Source: Parelaphostrongylus tenuis (Eukaryota > Nematoda > Chromadorea > Rhabditida > Metastrongylidae). Taken from it: a DNA stretch of 64,000 bases. The notes below the pieces were generated by a model that searched no databases, was not told the DNA's origin, and worked only from the letters and a program-made list of their open reading frames with translations. Below, piece after piece: positions 33,701 to 44,400 of this stretch (its first letter is position 1; each line of letters opens with the position of its first letter). The DNA lies in the NCBI GenBank assembly GCA_019055375.1, contig JAHQIW010007240.1, forward strand, positions 1 through 64,000. The letters are read 5' to 3'. The position numbers were made by a program, and so were the translations under genes.

Positions 33701-36700
33701 AAAGTTATCGCTTCGCGATCCAAAAAATTCAAATGAGGACAGGATTTCAGATAAATGACGACGAGCTAGGCGAAGAATGCTGCAACACGAGTCGAAAGTT
33801 TCAACACCTAAAAATCCATGATAGAATTCCGAAAAGCGGATCAAATAATACAACAGTTTTTTTCCATGGAAAAAATCTTCCTTCTTCTCTCCAGTGATCT
33901 TTTTCATCAAAACATCTTGACGATTTACGCGAGACTACACGGCGCGTTGTCACATGGAAGATATGAGTCAAATGCCGACCAAGGGCGATCTTCTGTTACT
34001 CTGAGAAGGTGCATCCAAGCAATGAACTCCTGTTTTGCAGCGCCAATTTGGCTTAAATCTTATTTTCTATAGGTCAAGCTATTCAGAAGCCTTGCTTAGG
34101 TGATTTCGAGTTACGAGGAGGTGATGAGAAAAGACGCCCAACAAATGAGCCCCATAATCGACATCGTGATATCTTACTAATATCTTATCAAAATTAAAAG
34201 ACCGACCTTCACTAAACCACGGCATAAGTATGAAAAATACTTTACGAACTGTTCTTTAGATAAAAACTGTGTCAAGCTGATAATTCTCCTTTCAAAACTG
34301 AGGTCGACATGCTTGTTCATTCTGCCTACTGACAGGGGGCCGGATTCAAACGTCATCCTACACTGAGAACATAGGTAGTCTCACACCTCATAACACGGTT
34401 CTGGGGAAGGCGAAGTCGTTGAAATGTTAATCATCGATCTTGGGAAAGACATGCCTTCCTCGTGAAAGCTTTAAACAGAAATCAGTTCTCAAAAATTTTT
34501 TCATATATTCGAACCCACTGAGGCAGAGATGATCGTGGAAACTTCGAACAGCCGATCGTTACTCGGCAAATATAAAATTCTAGTAGGTTATGAAAGAGTA
34601 TTCCAAGCAGAATATCAACATTCTACAAGTACTAACATCGAGTGCGGTTCGGCAAAGCGATATGATCTTGGTAAATTTATGTACACTTACCCTCCAAAAA
34701 ATGCGAATATTAGAATGGGACAACGTAAGAATGGAAATGAATGTTTGACAATTACATCTTCGCTTTGCTGAAGAGATCGTTCACATGACAGCATCCGTCA
34801 GCCAAGGTAAAACGAATGTTGACCCACTCAGACAATACCTATTGAAATAATGGTCTCCGATCAATCTCAGAAAAACGTTGTTCATGAAGAACGGATTGGC
34901 TTCGTGCACTTCATTCAGTTGAACAGAATAAACGTCACCAACTGCACGTCTTTCTAGCTCACGATGTCAATATGATGAATGACTTAACTGAAGAGTTGAG
35001 CATGGGAAGCGAGCACCATGGAGAGCTCTTGAGAGCATCGAGGATGAATGAAGAGAATAAATATGAGACGTGGTGCATACCTTTCCAATACAACGGTTTT
35101 TCTTGTCTTTACATATGAGTGCAATATGGATGAATTACTCTGAGTTATCGAACGCTCAGTAGAAAGGTCTATGCTGGGACTATTCCGTTTCTTGCGAATG
35201 ATAGAGGAATTCAAAGCTTCTGACCTATGTCAATGATCAAAAAATCAGAGGCGTCGTTCAACGCGTCAAACTATCGAGGATTAAGTGGGTTTGACGAGAA
35301 CCGATGGACAATAGTTTCTACCAACTGCATTTCTTGAGATGTCAAACGGTCAGCAGAAATATGGATCCAATATGCTGACGATAAGTAAAACTATGAACCT
35401 TGGGCGGGAGTTGAACCCGCGTCTCACCATTTACGAAAGGCATGATACCACTGCACTACCCCGACTCTTGTTCCGTAATCGCTCTTTTTGCTATACAAGT
35501 ATCGACCCTTCAGCTATCAACTGACGACGGTTATGCCTGGCAAGAACATATCGACACTGAACTTAGTCAAGCTGACAGTTATTGGATAAACGTAATCGAC
35601 AAGGATTCTCTAATTTAACCGCTTTTTTGCGTCAGTATGATGATGTAACTATATATCCACTACTGTTGACGGATGAGCAAAACTTTTAATTTCGAGAAGG
35701 AGTTGGACCGCGTTCTGTGACGATATTCCTGGCATAAATACTAAAGGCAAAGAGATCATAAGAAAATTGCTTTCATATCTCTTCAGCGAAAAAAGTGCGG
35801 GTGAGAAGTGGAAGTTCACAGTGGTCCCCTCGGTTAACACTTAACATACCGTATGGACCGCCAATCACTTGACTTTTTTAAGAAAAAATCTTTCTTTTGC
35901 GTTCTTTTATTTCTGAGAACTATGCAATGTTTCAAATAGAGCGATGATCTCAGGAAACCCAGTGAGCCTCACTTTTTTCGGGTACTACGGTAAATATGAA
36001 GTGATTTCGGTACAGATAGATGTCGCGCCGAGATCGCACGCTATAATCGACGGTACGTTGAGTGTTAATAGATATCCAACAGAAGTGCTGGTGATAAAGA
36101 TGATATCAGAAAAAAATCTCACCTATCATAGCACTTTGAATTGAGGTCGGTTTCGGGACTGTACTCATCGTGACGCGAGTTATTAATCCGAGTTGTCCCT
36201 CACTACCAAGAAACAAGTGTGGGGTGTGTAATGAGGTATTGTCTTTACGAAGAGCTGACCCGAGCTCGACAACTGTGCCTTCTTCTGTCGGTAGTACCTT
36301 CAATTAAGAGTAAATATAGATAGATAGGTAATCTAAGATCTAAGAGCGTAGGTTGAACAAATCACTTTCTGAAATACTCTTCCACTACTGAAAAATGGTA
36401 ATCAAGTACAGTTAGCGATAACCAAGTCGATTAAAGTCCGAAATCAAGCCAAGTAGGTGTTTCTTAACAAGGAAAGAGATAAATATGAAGCAGAAGTGAT
36501 GATGAGAGTTTCCACGCAAACACAGAATACGACTTAAAAAATTGTATGATGATGGTTATTAGGTTCTTTCTGATTAGAAAGGAACAAGTAGAAAATCGAC
36601 CTCATTCGCTGGAGAAAAATCTTCAAAGGAGTGTTAGAAGCCATTCGAGAACTGAGATTAGACATTACAGCTCCACGTCGCCGTTTTTCGAAATGCCCCT

Positions 36701-39700
36701 TTATAACGTTGTAACATTCAAATGAAATCACGTTTTATAATACCACTTGTTTTTTCTCCTATCTCGTTTATATTTCGCTAGACAAAACTCCTTCTTCAGA
36801 GTGCTAGTACTCAAACTATAGCACAAGCTTCAAAGAACTCTAAAATGTGTTTGCTTTTCAAGAAGCTCCTTTGACTTCCTCTGGTCTTTTGATTTGTGCT
36901 TTAAACTTCGCCGGACAAAGCTCTTTATCTAGACCATTAGTAATCATCTGATATAATGTCTTCTGATTCAAGCGATGTGCTTATTTTCTACAAATACGGT
37001 TCAGCAGGAAAAATTAGATCCAGTTTTATATTTTTGGTAACATTGTTTACCGGCTATTCGACAAGGTACGGCCGTGGCAGGGGCTGGGCGAGGCAGACGA
37101 TTGATATTCTTTTCAACTGGGAATTTTCCTGTGCTTTCGAAAGAAACCGTATATAAAACGATTGACTGATATACTACGAAAATTTTCTTTACACTTTGAT
37201 ATGCTTTTCGGCTTCCGAGACTTATACGCGGTGACAAAAATTAAGGCAAAAGGCGAGGGTGAACACATAATTTTGAATCTAGATGCTACAACGTTATAAA
37301 AGGGTGTTTTGAAAAACGAGCGACGTAGGGCGGCAGCCTCAAGCCTCAGCTTTCGAATGGTTACTAACACTCCTATGAAAAGATCCTTCAAAGTGAACGA
37401 GATCGTTTTTCATTTGTTCCTTCCAATTAGAAAGAACCGGTTATCAACAAAGGAACACACCACAGTCAGTCCCAAAAGATGTGCATGAAGACTGCCGTAT
37501 CGCAGCAGCCGTATGCCGCCTGCACTTGTCGCCACGTTACCGCCAACCTCGGCATGAACCTTTAGCTCCGAGATCGTATGGCATCATGTAGCTCAATAGG
37601 GGTCAGTGATTCTTTTCAAAAATGACAAGAATCGTAATTTCGTTCAACATAGTTTCCTTCACAAAATTTCTATTATCACAGAAAAAGAAACGATTCAAAT
37701 AATTACTACTTGAGCCAACATGTCATGTGTTGTGTTATCGGGTACTTATACAGCCTGACATACGTGTTCGCGGCCCTGGCAGCCACGTCAGTCGGGCATG
37801 CCTTTCGTCTTTAGCCTATCCTCTCGAGTGGAGGGATGCCCATACCCCATACTTAGAATAAACCGGCGACGTAAAATCTACTCGTGCCGTCAAGTGAAAT
37901 AAACAACTAGATCGGCAGTGTTGTAAACTCGATTGCTCTTGGCTGGTTTTTATTTTTTTTAACAGATTTTTTAGAAACTTTCTGGAAGACATGACTTATG
38001 GAAACTTTTGAATCATTGGAACCACCCATAGGGAGCCAGCCGATTGTCGAGTTCTTCTAAGATGAATCCAGCGTCACAGCTGAGTATACCTAAATTAATT
38101 ACTCGTCTAAATACATGGGCTCTTCATGTGAATTCACATTAGACTATTATGGAAACTTTAAGCACATTTGGTAACGCAAGCTGATTGTTTGATGTTCCAC
38201 AAATTTCATTTTCTTCGTGACATTTTTGTATCAAAACCTGAATATGATGCGTGATAGCACTTGGAACAGATTTTTTTACAGAGCAAAACAACAGACCAGT
38301 CTCTTCATCGAAGCTGAAGTGTTGCTTGATACGTTCTACAGATATAACAACTTCATCATGCACAGGAACCCCACCGCCGGCAAGTCCAGTATTTCCGGCC
38401 TAAGTGCTATTTCATCATTTTTAGCCTTATTTCACTTTCGACTTGAAATCAATGTAAAAAAAAACCTATTCGGTCATAGAGTGAAGTAATGCATAGGAAA
38501 TCCTGTGCAAGCCCTTCTAAATTTCTTAATACTTACATTAATCTACATGAGCGACCTAAACCTGCTGTGAGATTTTCGGCATTCCTTACATTCCATTCAT
38601 TCCTTGCATCCAACATCCAAACAAAATCTTCTGAACTTTTCACGTGTAGGATCGGCTGCTATTTGGAAAAGTGCTGTCTTCTCTTATAATTAGCGTTTCA
38701 ACTCGATTCTTCTTCGTATCGTGGGGCAGCTGTGCCAGAGCGTTCCTGTGCGGATTATGAGAAAGAGTTCAGCTCTGGTCGCGATTTTCTACCACGAAGA
38801 AATGAGAAGATTGGCGAGTTCAAGTAGGAGATCAAACCAGCATCGTGGTCATGATGAATGGCATCACTATCAATGTAATATCCTTGAACTCACCTCAATG
38901 TTTTCTATCGGGAAACATAAAAAGAGTAAAAACATATAAATGAGCCCAAAGTTGCCGTTTACAAGTGATATCGTAATTGTTAGTAAAATTCTCAGAAAAA
39001 AATTCCTGAAATTAACACTGTTGCACGTGTAGATCTTAGAATGGTTATTCTACTCAAACCAAAGTTGCGTTTTACAAGTGATATCGTAATTATTAGTGAA
39101 ATTCTCAGGAAAAAATATTCCATAAATTAGCACTGTTGCACGTGTAGATTTTAAAAGGGTTATTCTACTCGAACGTGAGGTTGCCGTTTACAAGTGATAT
39201 CGTAATTGTTAGTAAAGTTCCCAGGGAAAAATTTCCATTAATTAGCACCGTTGCACGTGTTAGATTTCAAAAGGGTTATGCTACTCGGAAGTACGATAAA
39301 AGAATAAAAGATGAAATAAAACAGCTCGCTCATAATGTGAAAAAAGGAAGCAAAATTAAAGATGGATACGGTTATCAAGTGAGGCTATACATTAATAGCA
39401 AGTACCTGCGGTACCACAGCGATTTTTCTTCGAGCGCAGTGAGCTAATAGAGCCGACACCTCTTCCGTTGTACACGGCAATAGAACACAGGCAGCATTAC
39501 CTGTGAAAAATTTCATTGCTAACGTTAACCTTGGGCATGTTCTACTTTTGTTTCACTGTAATGTGATTTCTCACTTAAGCTGGAATATTCAATATTAGGT
39601 AATGCTAATTGATTTAGCATAATCTGCTCGTAATTAATGTAGTTGTAAGGGCCCTGTAACAAAAAAATGTCCCTAAATTTCTCTCGCTATCAGGAGACTT

Positions 39701-40382
39701 GCGCGACTCAAAGCTAACTCATCAAGGACTGTATAGACTATTGTGTTCATTGGCGTGTTGATCAACAGACGGTATGCACACTACCGCGCCCACTTCGAGT
39801 TCAATATGCTCCACAGTATTTTACCACACTATATGTTTCAATCAGTAGCTGATCACAAGGAATAAGAGGGCTGCGCTCAAAAACGGCATTCTCTGCACTT
39901 AATACTTCTCAGAAAACACCCTGTCGGACGAATTCACTTTTCGGCAATACACATTTTTTGATTGGCATGACAACGAAGGGATGAGTTTAAGTATTTGTGT
40001 AACCGAATAAAAACTGCTCATATTCAATTCTTCAAGTAACGCTAGACGATATAGTAAATTATGGCTTGAACCTGAACAATGTCATGATGCACTTATTCTG
40101 AAACTCAAGTAATTAGTCCCTTGTCTCTATTATCTAGATTTAAACTAACATACTCAGAACGGCAAAACTGCATACTTACATTGATGCCCTTATTAACATA
40201 AAGCACCTTTGAAAGCTTTTGTCCAGTCAATTGTATAGTTGTCGATGTCCTCAGTTTTCACATAATTTGAGCCGCAAATTGACTCAAATATCCGGATATC
40301 CGTGCTGTCAATTGTAGGCAAATCGAGGATCTCGAGCCATCGTAGCCAACGTTCTGATACTTCTAGCTAGTAATCTCATCAT
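21767..40382 (-). CDS. D2HGDH: D-2-hydroxyglutarate dehydrogenase, mitochondrial, with seven +1 frame breaks
   Basis: FAD flavoenzyme that oxidises D-2-hydroxyglutarate to 2-oxoglutarate in mitochondria, passing electrons on through electron-transfer flavoprotein. Eleven exons (5' to 3'): 40207-40382, 39406-39500, 38280-38399, 38026-38079, 37461-37591, 36123-36297, 33627-33807, 29991-30076, 25615-25747, 22716-22834, 21767-21955. The start [18 protein letters not shown] is a basic mitochondrial presequence. FAD-domain motifs: [18 protein letters not shown] (exon 3), [20 protein letters not shown] (exon 5), [18 protein letters not shown] (exon 6). C-terminal domain: [20 protein letters not shown] (7/8), [18 protein letters not shown] (9), [13 protein letters not shown] (10), [16 protein letters not shown] (11). 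Without seven extra bases (about 40310, 38285-8, 37547, 33722-7, 25620-2, 21902-4, 21895) the coding length is 1,452, i.e. 483 residues, near family size. As written, the frame is broken. No stop arises by substitution. Errors of sequence are likelier than decay. Confidence 0.9.
24255..25440 (-). pseudogene. RTE-like LINE, reverse transcriptase and 3' part
   Basis: Minus strand frames give [20 protein letters not shown] then [35 protein letters not shown], the polymerase box [20 protein letters not shown] (YADD intact), [10 protein letters not shown], then [18 protein letters not shown] and, in another frame, a [13 protein letters not shown] C-terminal block. Several frame changes and stops make it inactive. 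The 5' end (endonuclease) is missing. It lies in intron 9 of D2HGDH on the same strand as the host gene. Its 3' end (24,205-24,420) matches the window's right edge. Confidence 0.9.
25835..26030. repeat. FB-B interior fragment
   Basis: 'gatggtttcatataacgacc', 'aggtcaaaaataaaaggcgc' and 'gatgacacattcgttcttct' line up with the interior of FB-B copies at 13,610-13,720 and 28,740-28,830. It overlaps no exon; the exon at 25,615-25,747 ends just before it. Confidence 0.55.
26040..26750. other. unassigned D2HGDH intron sequence
   Basis: Part of the intron between exons 8 and 9. 'caatcgatcgagaaggcgat' and a partly mirrored 'tcaattgtgcaattaagaaa' hint at an eroded inverted repeat (26,225-26,470), but it is not convincing. 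Confidence 0.35.
26760..27720 (-). pseudogene. mariner/Tc1-type transposase relic
   Basis: Read on the minus strand in shifting frames: [20 protein letters not shown] (family: VMVW.. region), [20 protein letters not shown], then LQ(Q)[13 protein letters not shown] containing the second catalytic aspartate, and a SNSxxLNSADYC-like stretch for the third. The DNA-binding N-terminus is recognisable only weakly near 27,560-27,690. Multiple frameshifts. It is nested in the intron between D2HGDH exons 8 and 9 and differs from the other three mariner relics. Confidence 0.75.
28035..28440. repeat. FB-B element, half copy
   Basis: 'aggaaggacgaacgcatcac' then 'tatcacgcgag', 'ttggatcttttgatctgacc' and 'gaatagtctaatggaac', 'gccaaaacgtcagccatcga', 'gttactactactattacc' match the right half of the FB-B copy at 13,870-14,080. 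Confidence 0.65.
28610..29030. repeat. FB-B element, near-perfect palindrome
   Basis: Left arm 28,620-28,760 ('ttggtaaattagtcgtagaa', 'gttcggctgacg', 'atatgctgcctaggtcaaa') returns as its reverse complement at about 28,885-29,025 with few mismatches. Arms are about 140 bases and the loop about 125. The very high arm identity suggests recent movement or arm homogenisation. Confidence 0.85.
29045..29890. other. unassigned D2HGDH intron sequence
   Basis: Contains a short FB-B-like end ('gatgaaggcgaaaccgccaa' at 29,513 plus 'aacgtctgccat') and otherwise nothing I can assign. Confidence 0.4.
31140..32230 (-). pseudogene. RTE-like LINE relic, second lineage
   Basis: The minus strand gives [20 protein letters not shown] in one frame, then [20 protein letters not shown] and [12 protein letters not shown] (polymerase box FADD), and [20 protein letters not shown] downstream, with stops and frame changes between. 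Words differ clearly from the LINE at 24.3-25.4 kb, so it is another RTE lineage. It lies in D2HGDH intron 7, same strand. Confidence 0.85.
32590..32885 (-). repeat. tRNA-derived SINE1 copy
   Basis: Near full length: 'cggcgctgatcaatccctga', 'cttatcctcccacacaagcc', 'gaatggtttggtgggcatga', 'agcacctctagccattgcgc'. Minus orientation as in most other copies. Confidence 0.8.
33530..33602 (-). pseudogene. exon-like segment related to the 17.4 kb secreted-protein exon
   Basis: Between an acceptor-like tttacctag and a donor-like CCGAG|gttact the minus strand reads [20 protein letters not shown] then [20 protein letters not shown] resembles KDIVYYGEDQQR of the exon at 17,437-17,505. It lies only 24 bases from D2HGDH exon 7, too close to be a spliced D2HGDH exon, and no companion exons were found. 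Probably a stray duplicated exon. Confidence 0.3.
34530..35220 (+). pseudogene. RTE-like LINE relic
   Basis: Plus frames read [14 protein letters not shown], then [19 protein letters not shown], aligned to the RTE polymerase box [17 protein letters not shown] but with the two catalytic aspartates changed to glutamates, followed by [20 protein letters not shown]. Opposite orientation to the D2HGDH gene whose intron holds it (intron 6). Dead copy. Confidence 0.8.
35392..35475 (-). repeat. tRNA-derived SINE2 copy
   Basis: Minus strand: 'gtcggggtagtgcagtggta' as A-box region and 'gcgggttcaactcccgccca' as an intact B box. The anticodon arm does not fold properly and acceptor ends do not pair, so this is SINE-derived and not a tRNA gene. 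A close relative is at 53,876-53,955. Confidence 0.65.
36590..37405. repeat. FB-D foldback element, full-length copy
   Basis: Left arm about 36,630-36,720 ('ccgtttttcgaaatgcccct', 'ttataacgttgtaaca') mirrored at about 37,280-37,375 ('gctacaacgttataaaaggg', 'tttgaaaaacgagcgacg', 'cgaatggttactaacactcc'). Interior 'ttcgaaagaaaccgtatata' matches the 14.6 kb copy. It fills most of D2HGDH intron 5. Confidence 0.7.
37695..37965. repeat. FB-A element, left half
   Basis: 'gagccaacatgtcatgtg', 'gtcagtcgggcatgcctttc', 'aactagatcggcagtgttgt' and 'ctcgattgctcttggctggt' match 56,295-56,530 closely. The mirrored right arm is missing. D2HGDH intron 4. Confidence 0.7.
38490..38705 (-). repeat. protein-like dispersed sequence (family I), copy 1
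   Basis: The minus strand reads [19 protein letters not shown], a stop, then [16 protein letters not shown]. The same pattern occurs at 57.03-57.3 kb (GTLEKFEDFCR and ECKNCWNSHSRYEDR). It looks like a decayed coding piece of an unknown dispersed family rather than a MITE. Lies in D2HGDH intron 2. Confidence 0.45.
38945..39292 (+). repeat. minisatellite, three units of about 115 bases
   Basis: The unit begins 'gttgccgtttacaagtgata' 'tcgtaattgttag', continues with 'actgttgcacgtgtagat' and ends 'gggttattctactc'. Three adjoining copies at about 38,948, 39,060 and 39,178 differ by scattered substitutions. Located in D2HGDH intron 2. Confidence 0.85.
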
Positions 40383-40392
40383 CTAAAGTGCC
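40383..40392 (-). promoter_or_regulatory. probable spliced-leader acceptor of D2HGDH
   Basis: The minus strand reads gcactttag immediately followed by ATGATG, the first codons of the mitochondrial presequence. An acceptor abutting the start codon with no 5' UTR is the usual look of a trans-spliced nematode mRNA. Confidence 0.6.
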
Positions 40393-41465
40393 TCAGATAT
40401 AGAAATGTACTTAACGAAAAAGACCAGATTTAGAGAAATTAAAATCAGCTCGGTCAATAACGCAATGAGCGGGCTAAACCTTGTCGAAAAATTCCGTGTT
40501 GAATTATAAATCACTAGGGCATACGTCGACTGAAAGATCGCCCTCACATTTTTTAACAGCTCCGTGTTTGAGCACAGCAAAAAAAAAGCACCCATTTCTT
40601 GTACACGACTTTTCTAAACTTCAAACGCTGCGATCATTGTAGAGGGAAGTGACAAAATACCGCAGATATCAATCAAATATATTTTATGTCCTTTCGATGG
40701 TTTTCTTCTCAATGATGTGGTTGCTCTTCTAGATGCACATTTATGGTACCTCATTTTTTTTTATTTCACATGATTCATAAACACATTATACACAACCCTC
40801 ATCTCGAGTCATTTCCTCATCCTCATGCACGAATGTGCTAAAATTCTGAGTGTGCTCAGACCTGCTTGATATTTCTATTCTTCCTAATGCCTTTAGATAC
40901 TGCTTAAGTGGAATCACTTTAGGTCACGGGATATCTGTATCAGTGCGTTCCCTGAAAAACCCAGTATCAATTGCCCAGTTCCGCATCGACTGGGCCTTCA
41001 TTTTCAATGCACAGTCGACCTATCCTCGCACCGATTGAACCACCGATGTGCTCGCTAGTTACTGCAAGAATTCTCGAGCTCTCCAATTCATCTACGCACA
41101 GTCACTCAACTATACAATATCCATGCGCTAAGGTCTAGAGAGCATATGAAGTCATGATACAAAGCTTTCGCACTGAAGTAGTATCGAAGCAATGCCCAAA
41201 ATGTTTTTCGGAATACTTCCTTTTCAAAATACCAAAACAATAAAAAATACCCATATTCACTTGGCGCGACAAAGTGATTAATGTTACAATATTATGCGGT
41301 AGAAACAGAAACATTGTGAGATTAGAGAAGAATAATAACAAAACGACCTTAAAACAACTCAATGTCCGGTTACAATCTTAGATTATCAATAGATCTTCAC
41401 GACGTTACTTTATATTCGCGGTACAGAAGAGGCCACACATATTTTAATGCAAGTTTCTGGAGAAA
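40393..41465. other. intercistronic region between GTF2E2 and D2HGDH
   Basis: About 1.08 kb separates the TFIIE-beta stop from the D2HGDH start on the same strand. No repeat or exon is evident. The distance is long for a classical 100-base Caenorhabditis operon spacer but the tandem order and acceptor-at-ATG start would fit a looser operon or two independent genes. Confidence 0.5.
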
Positions 41466-44400
41466 TCAGTTCTCTTCATAATCTTCCAATACGCCTTCTA
41501 AATGTTGATTCTGCACTTTAACATTCTGACGCCGCTTTGGTGTCTTTCGCTTCAACGGTCCTATACCAATTTTCTTTGGAGCAAGATCCTAAAAACGGTA
41601 AATTATACCCAATTACACCACAGGAATATATTTCATAGCTTTCGTTAATTACCTTCATAGTATCAATGCCGTGCTTTTGAAGATACTCCTCAATTTTCTT
41701 CTCATCCAAATGATCTACCGACACTTTTCGATAAATCTGCTTGAATTCTGGAATAAAAATGAAGTTCAACGCTACTTAATTGTTTAAACTTGTAAATTGT
41801 CAGTTTACGTTGGATGAAAAGCTTCAATAACATCGAAAAGCAATTTCGACTACAGACTTGTCTGTAGATTACCGGAAAATAGAAACCCATCAAATTTCGG
41901 AGCAAGATCATGAAATGGAGGAGCATATGTGATATTGAACATTTGCAAAAGACTTATTTGTAATATGATCTTTAGGAATGTTCAAGGCTTTTCCAAGGTT
42001 GTCACGTGAAAGCCATAAACGTGTTTCGGAGGTATCGCCCTCTTCATCAGAGGACCTCTGAAACACGTGTATGGCTCTGACGTAACAACCTTGGTAAGAG
42101 TTCAGACATTCTTAAAGCATATAATGAATGTTTATAGCGAGTTTAGAAAAACAGCGATGGAGCAATTTGTATCTACCCTCATTGCTACACGCTTATTTGT
42201 AATTTATTCCTGTTATATCATCATTATCAGTACTCTTAAGAAAACGAGCTCCGGAATAATATTCCGAAATTTATCAGTATGACAACAAAACTTGCAATTT
42301 TCAAACGTTGAATCTAGATGCCGAACACTGGTAAAAGGATAAAGGATATAGTCCTCAGTGAATCAATCTCTGAGGGATGCGCCAAGCATTGTCTTCATCT
42401 ACTTTCGTTTGAGGTGACTGAATGCATGTCTGCTTGGTGAAGTGATTCACGATGATTTCCCGATGTATCAAGTCAGCTCCGCTACCCTCCCAGACAGGTC
42501 CCGCAGCAATTTACCAACTCCAGAGAGATGGAAGGCTTGGTGAGCCTTGAGTGCGGCATCGCACTATCGACCACTCTGCTTGTGACAACTAAATAGTTTC
42601 GAGCGTTCTCTTAACACCACGCTCAACTTTCAATATGCCAAATAATCATTTTTTTGCCACGCATGTGGTCTGTTATGTGTGGGTTGACTTAAAGAGCCAG
42701 ATATACGTGTTTCAACCTTGACGGTCTCATCAGCCGGGCGGTACCCTTTTCGTCTTTAACCAATCCTCTCGGGGCGCTTAGTCCTTTATACTAAAAGTAG
42801 GCAACGACGAACATTTTACACTGTAATACTAGTGATTTATCAATGAACAAACAATGTTTTGCACTCGATTGCTCTTGGTTGGTATCGTTATTGAATCACA
42901 CTTTTCCTTTCAAATGTTCTCTTAAGACCACGCTCAAATTTCAATATGCCAAATAATCACTTTTTTTGAGCCACGCACGTGGTCTGTTATGTAATGGCTG
43001 ACTTAGAGAGCTCACTCGGCTCTAAACGAAAGGTATGATATATTAACGATACCAGCCAAGAGCAATCGAGTATACAGCACTGTTTGTTTGGTGATAATTT
43101 CTCTGGACTTACACTATAGATGTTCGGCGTCGCCTATCTTAGTGTAGAAAACTGAGCGCCCTGAGAGGATTGGCTAAGGACGGGAAGGATACGCCTGACT
43201 GATGAGACCGTCAAGGTTGAAACGCGTATATCGGGCTCTATAAGTCAGCCCTTATATAACAGACCACATGCGTGGCTGAGAAAATGATTATCTGGCATAC
43301 TTAAATGAATGGTGGTTGATGACCTACCAAAAAATGTCCGCTTTCGTTACATATTGCTATCAAAATCAACACGTCCATATGCCGTAACAACAAAATTACC
43401 TTAACATCTACTTTAGTCCTCCAAATTTTACTTATGTTATTATTCTTCTCAACGACCCGTCACGGAAATTTACTGTCGATCCCAATAACGCTTGCATTTG
43501 ATTCATGTATTCCTGATGATTTTCCTCAAAGATCTCCGAACATTTCACGTTCTGCTTCGGCTGCTGCCTAAAGACTTCGTCCCTTTTATGAATGTCTTAG
43601 AATGCTGGCTTTCCCCCTACTTTCTGAGGCTGTGAAGCTAAAACGTTCCTAGACGTTCAGCTGATTGATTGATTGCAAAAGAATGCTGCAGAGGGTACCG
43701 AGCCGACATCTGGCCCATCACCCTTGCTCCCTGATACACCCTATTTTTCTAACAGCTATTTCTTCACCCGCTTGCCAAATTCACTGCAGATTGATAAAAA
43801 CGTATGGCGGCCATACGGTGCAGCTAACATATTTTATTGAGTCGAAATTTCATACCTTCTTCGATAAATATATCCAAGTCATGATCGTTGTAGAAAAACA
43901 CTTTATCCTTTCGTTTGTTCACTTGAGTTGGTACCACAATGATTTGGTCACTGAGGGCCTAAATATAAGGGGATTGGAAAATTGTATTGGAGATATCATC
44001 AAAGTCTTGAACTAGATTTCCTCTCGCAATAAGCGAAGTCATCAAAAAAATAACCAAACCTGGTCAGAATCTACCCATCCTACTGAAGATGTCATGCAGT
44101 TTTCGAAAAAACATATTGGATTTAACTCACATAAACACAAGTGTTGAAAGTTATCGAATACGTAAAATAATTTATGCGGAATGAAAATGGAAGAGAGGCA
44201 TCATGAAAGATATTATTTGTAATGATTAGTAAAACACTCCCAGCCTAGGTAGAACCTGGTAACTTCAGCACAATTTCCATTTCAGTAGCGCTTTCCTGAC
44301 CACACAACATTGTTTCGTTGTAGTATCACAATAACCTAACCATGGCATTCCCAGGTCAACAAAACGGCTATTTATTGATGCTTACTCTTTAAGGTAAACT

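Noticed and set aside
35392..35475. Possible functional tRNA gene (also 6,676, 53,876 and 62,966)
   Set aside because: Only A and B boxes are kept; acceptor and anticodon stems do not pair and copies share SINE tails.
35649..35840. Minus frame with a tttgcctttag acceptor and [20 protein letters not shown], at first taken for a D2HGDH exon
   Set aside because: D2HGDH exons 6 and 7 join exactly in phase (I-G-V-E) without it, and the family has no such segment.
38945..39292. CRISPR-like array
   Set aside because: Repeats adjoin without unique spacers of fixed length, and the genome is eukaryotic.
43440..43610. Minus frame NHQEYMNQMQALLGSTVNF, suggestive of a retroelement gag
   Set aside because: Short, no nucleocapsid or protease nearby, and no repeat partner in the window.
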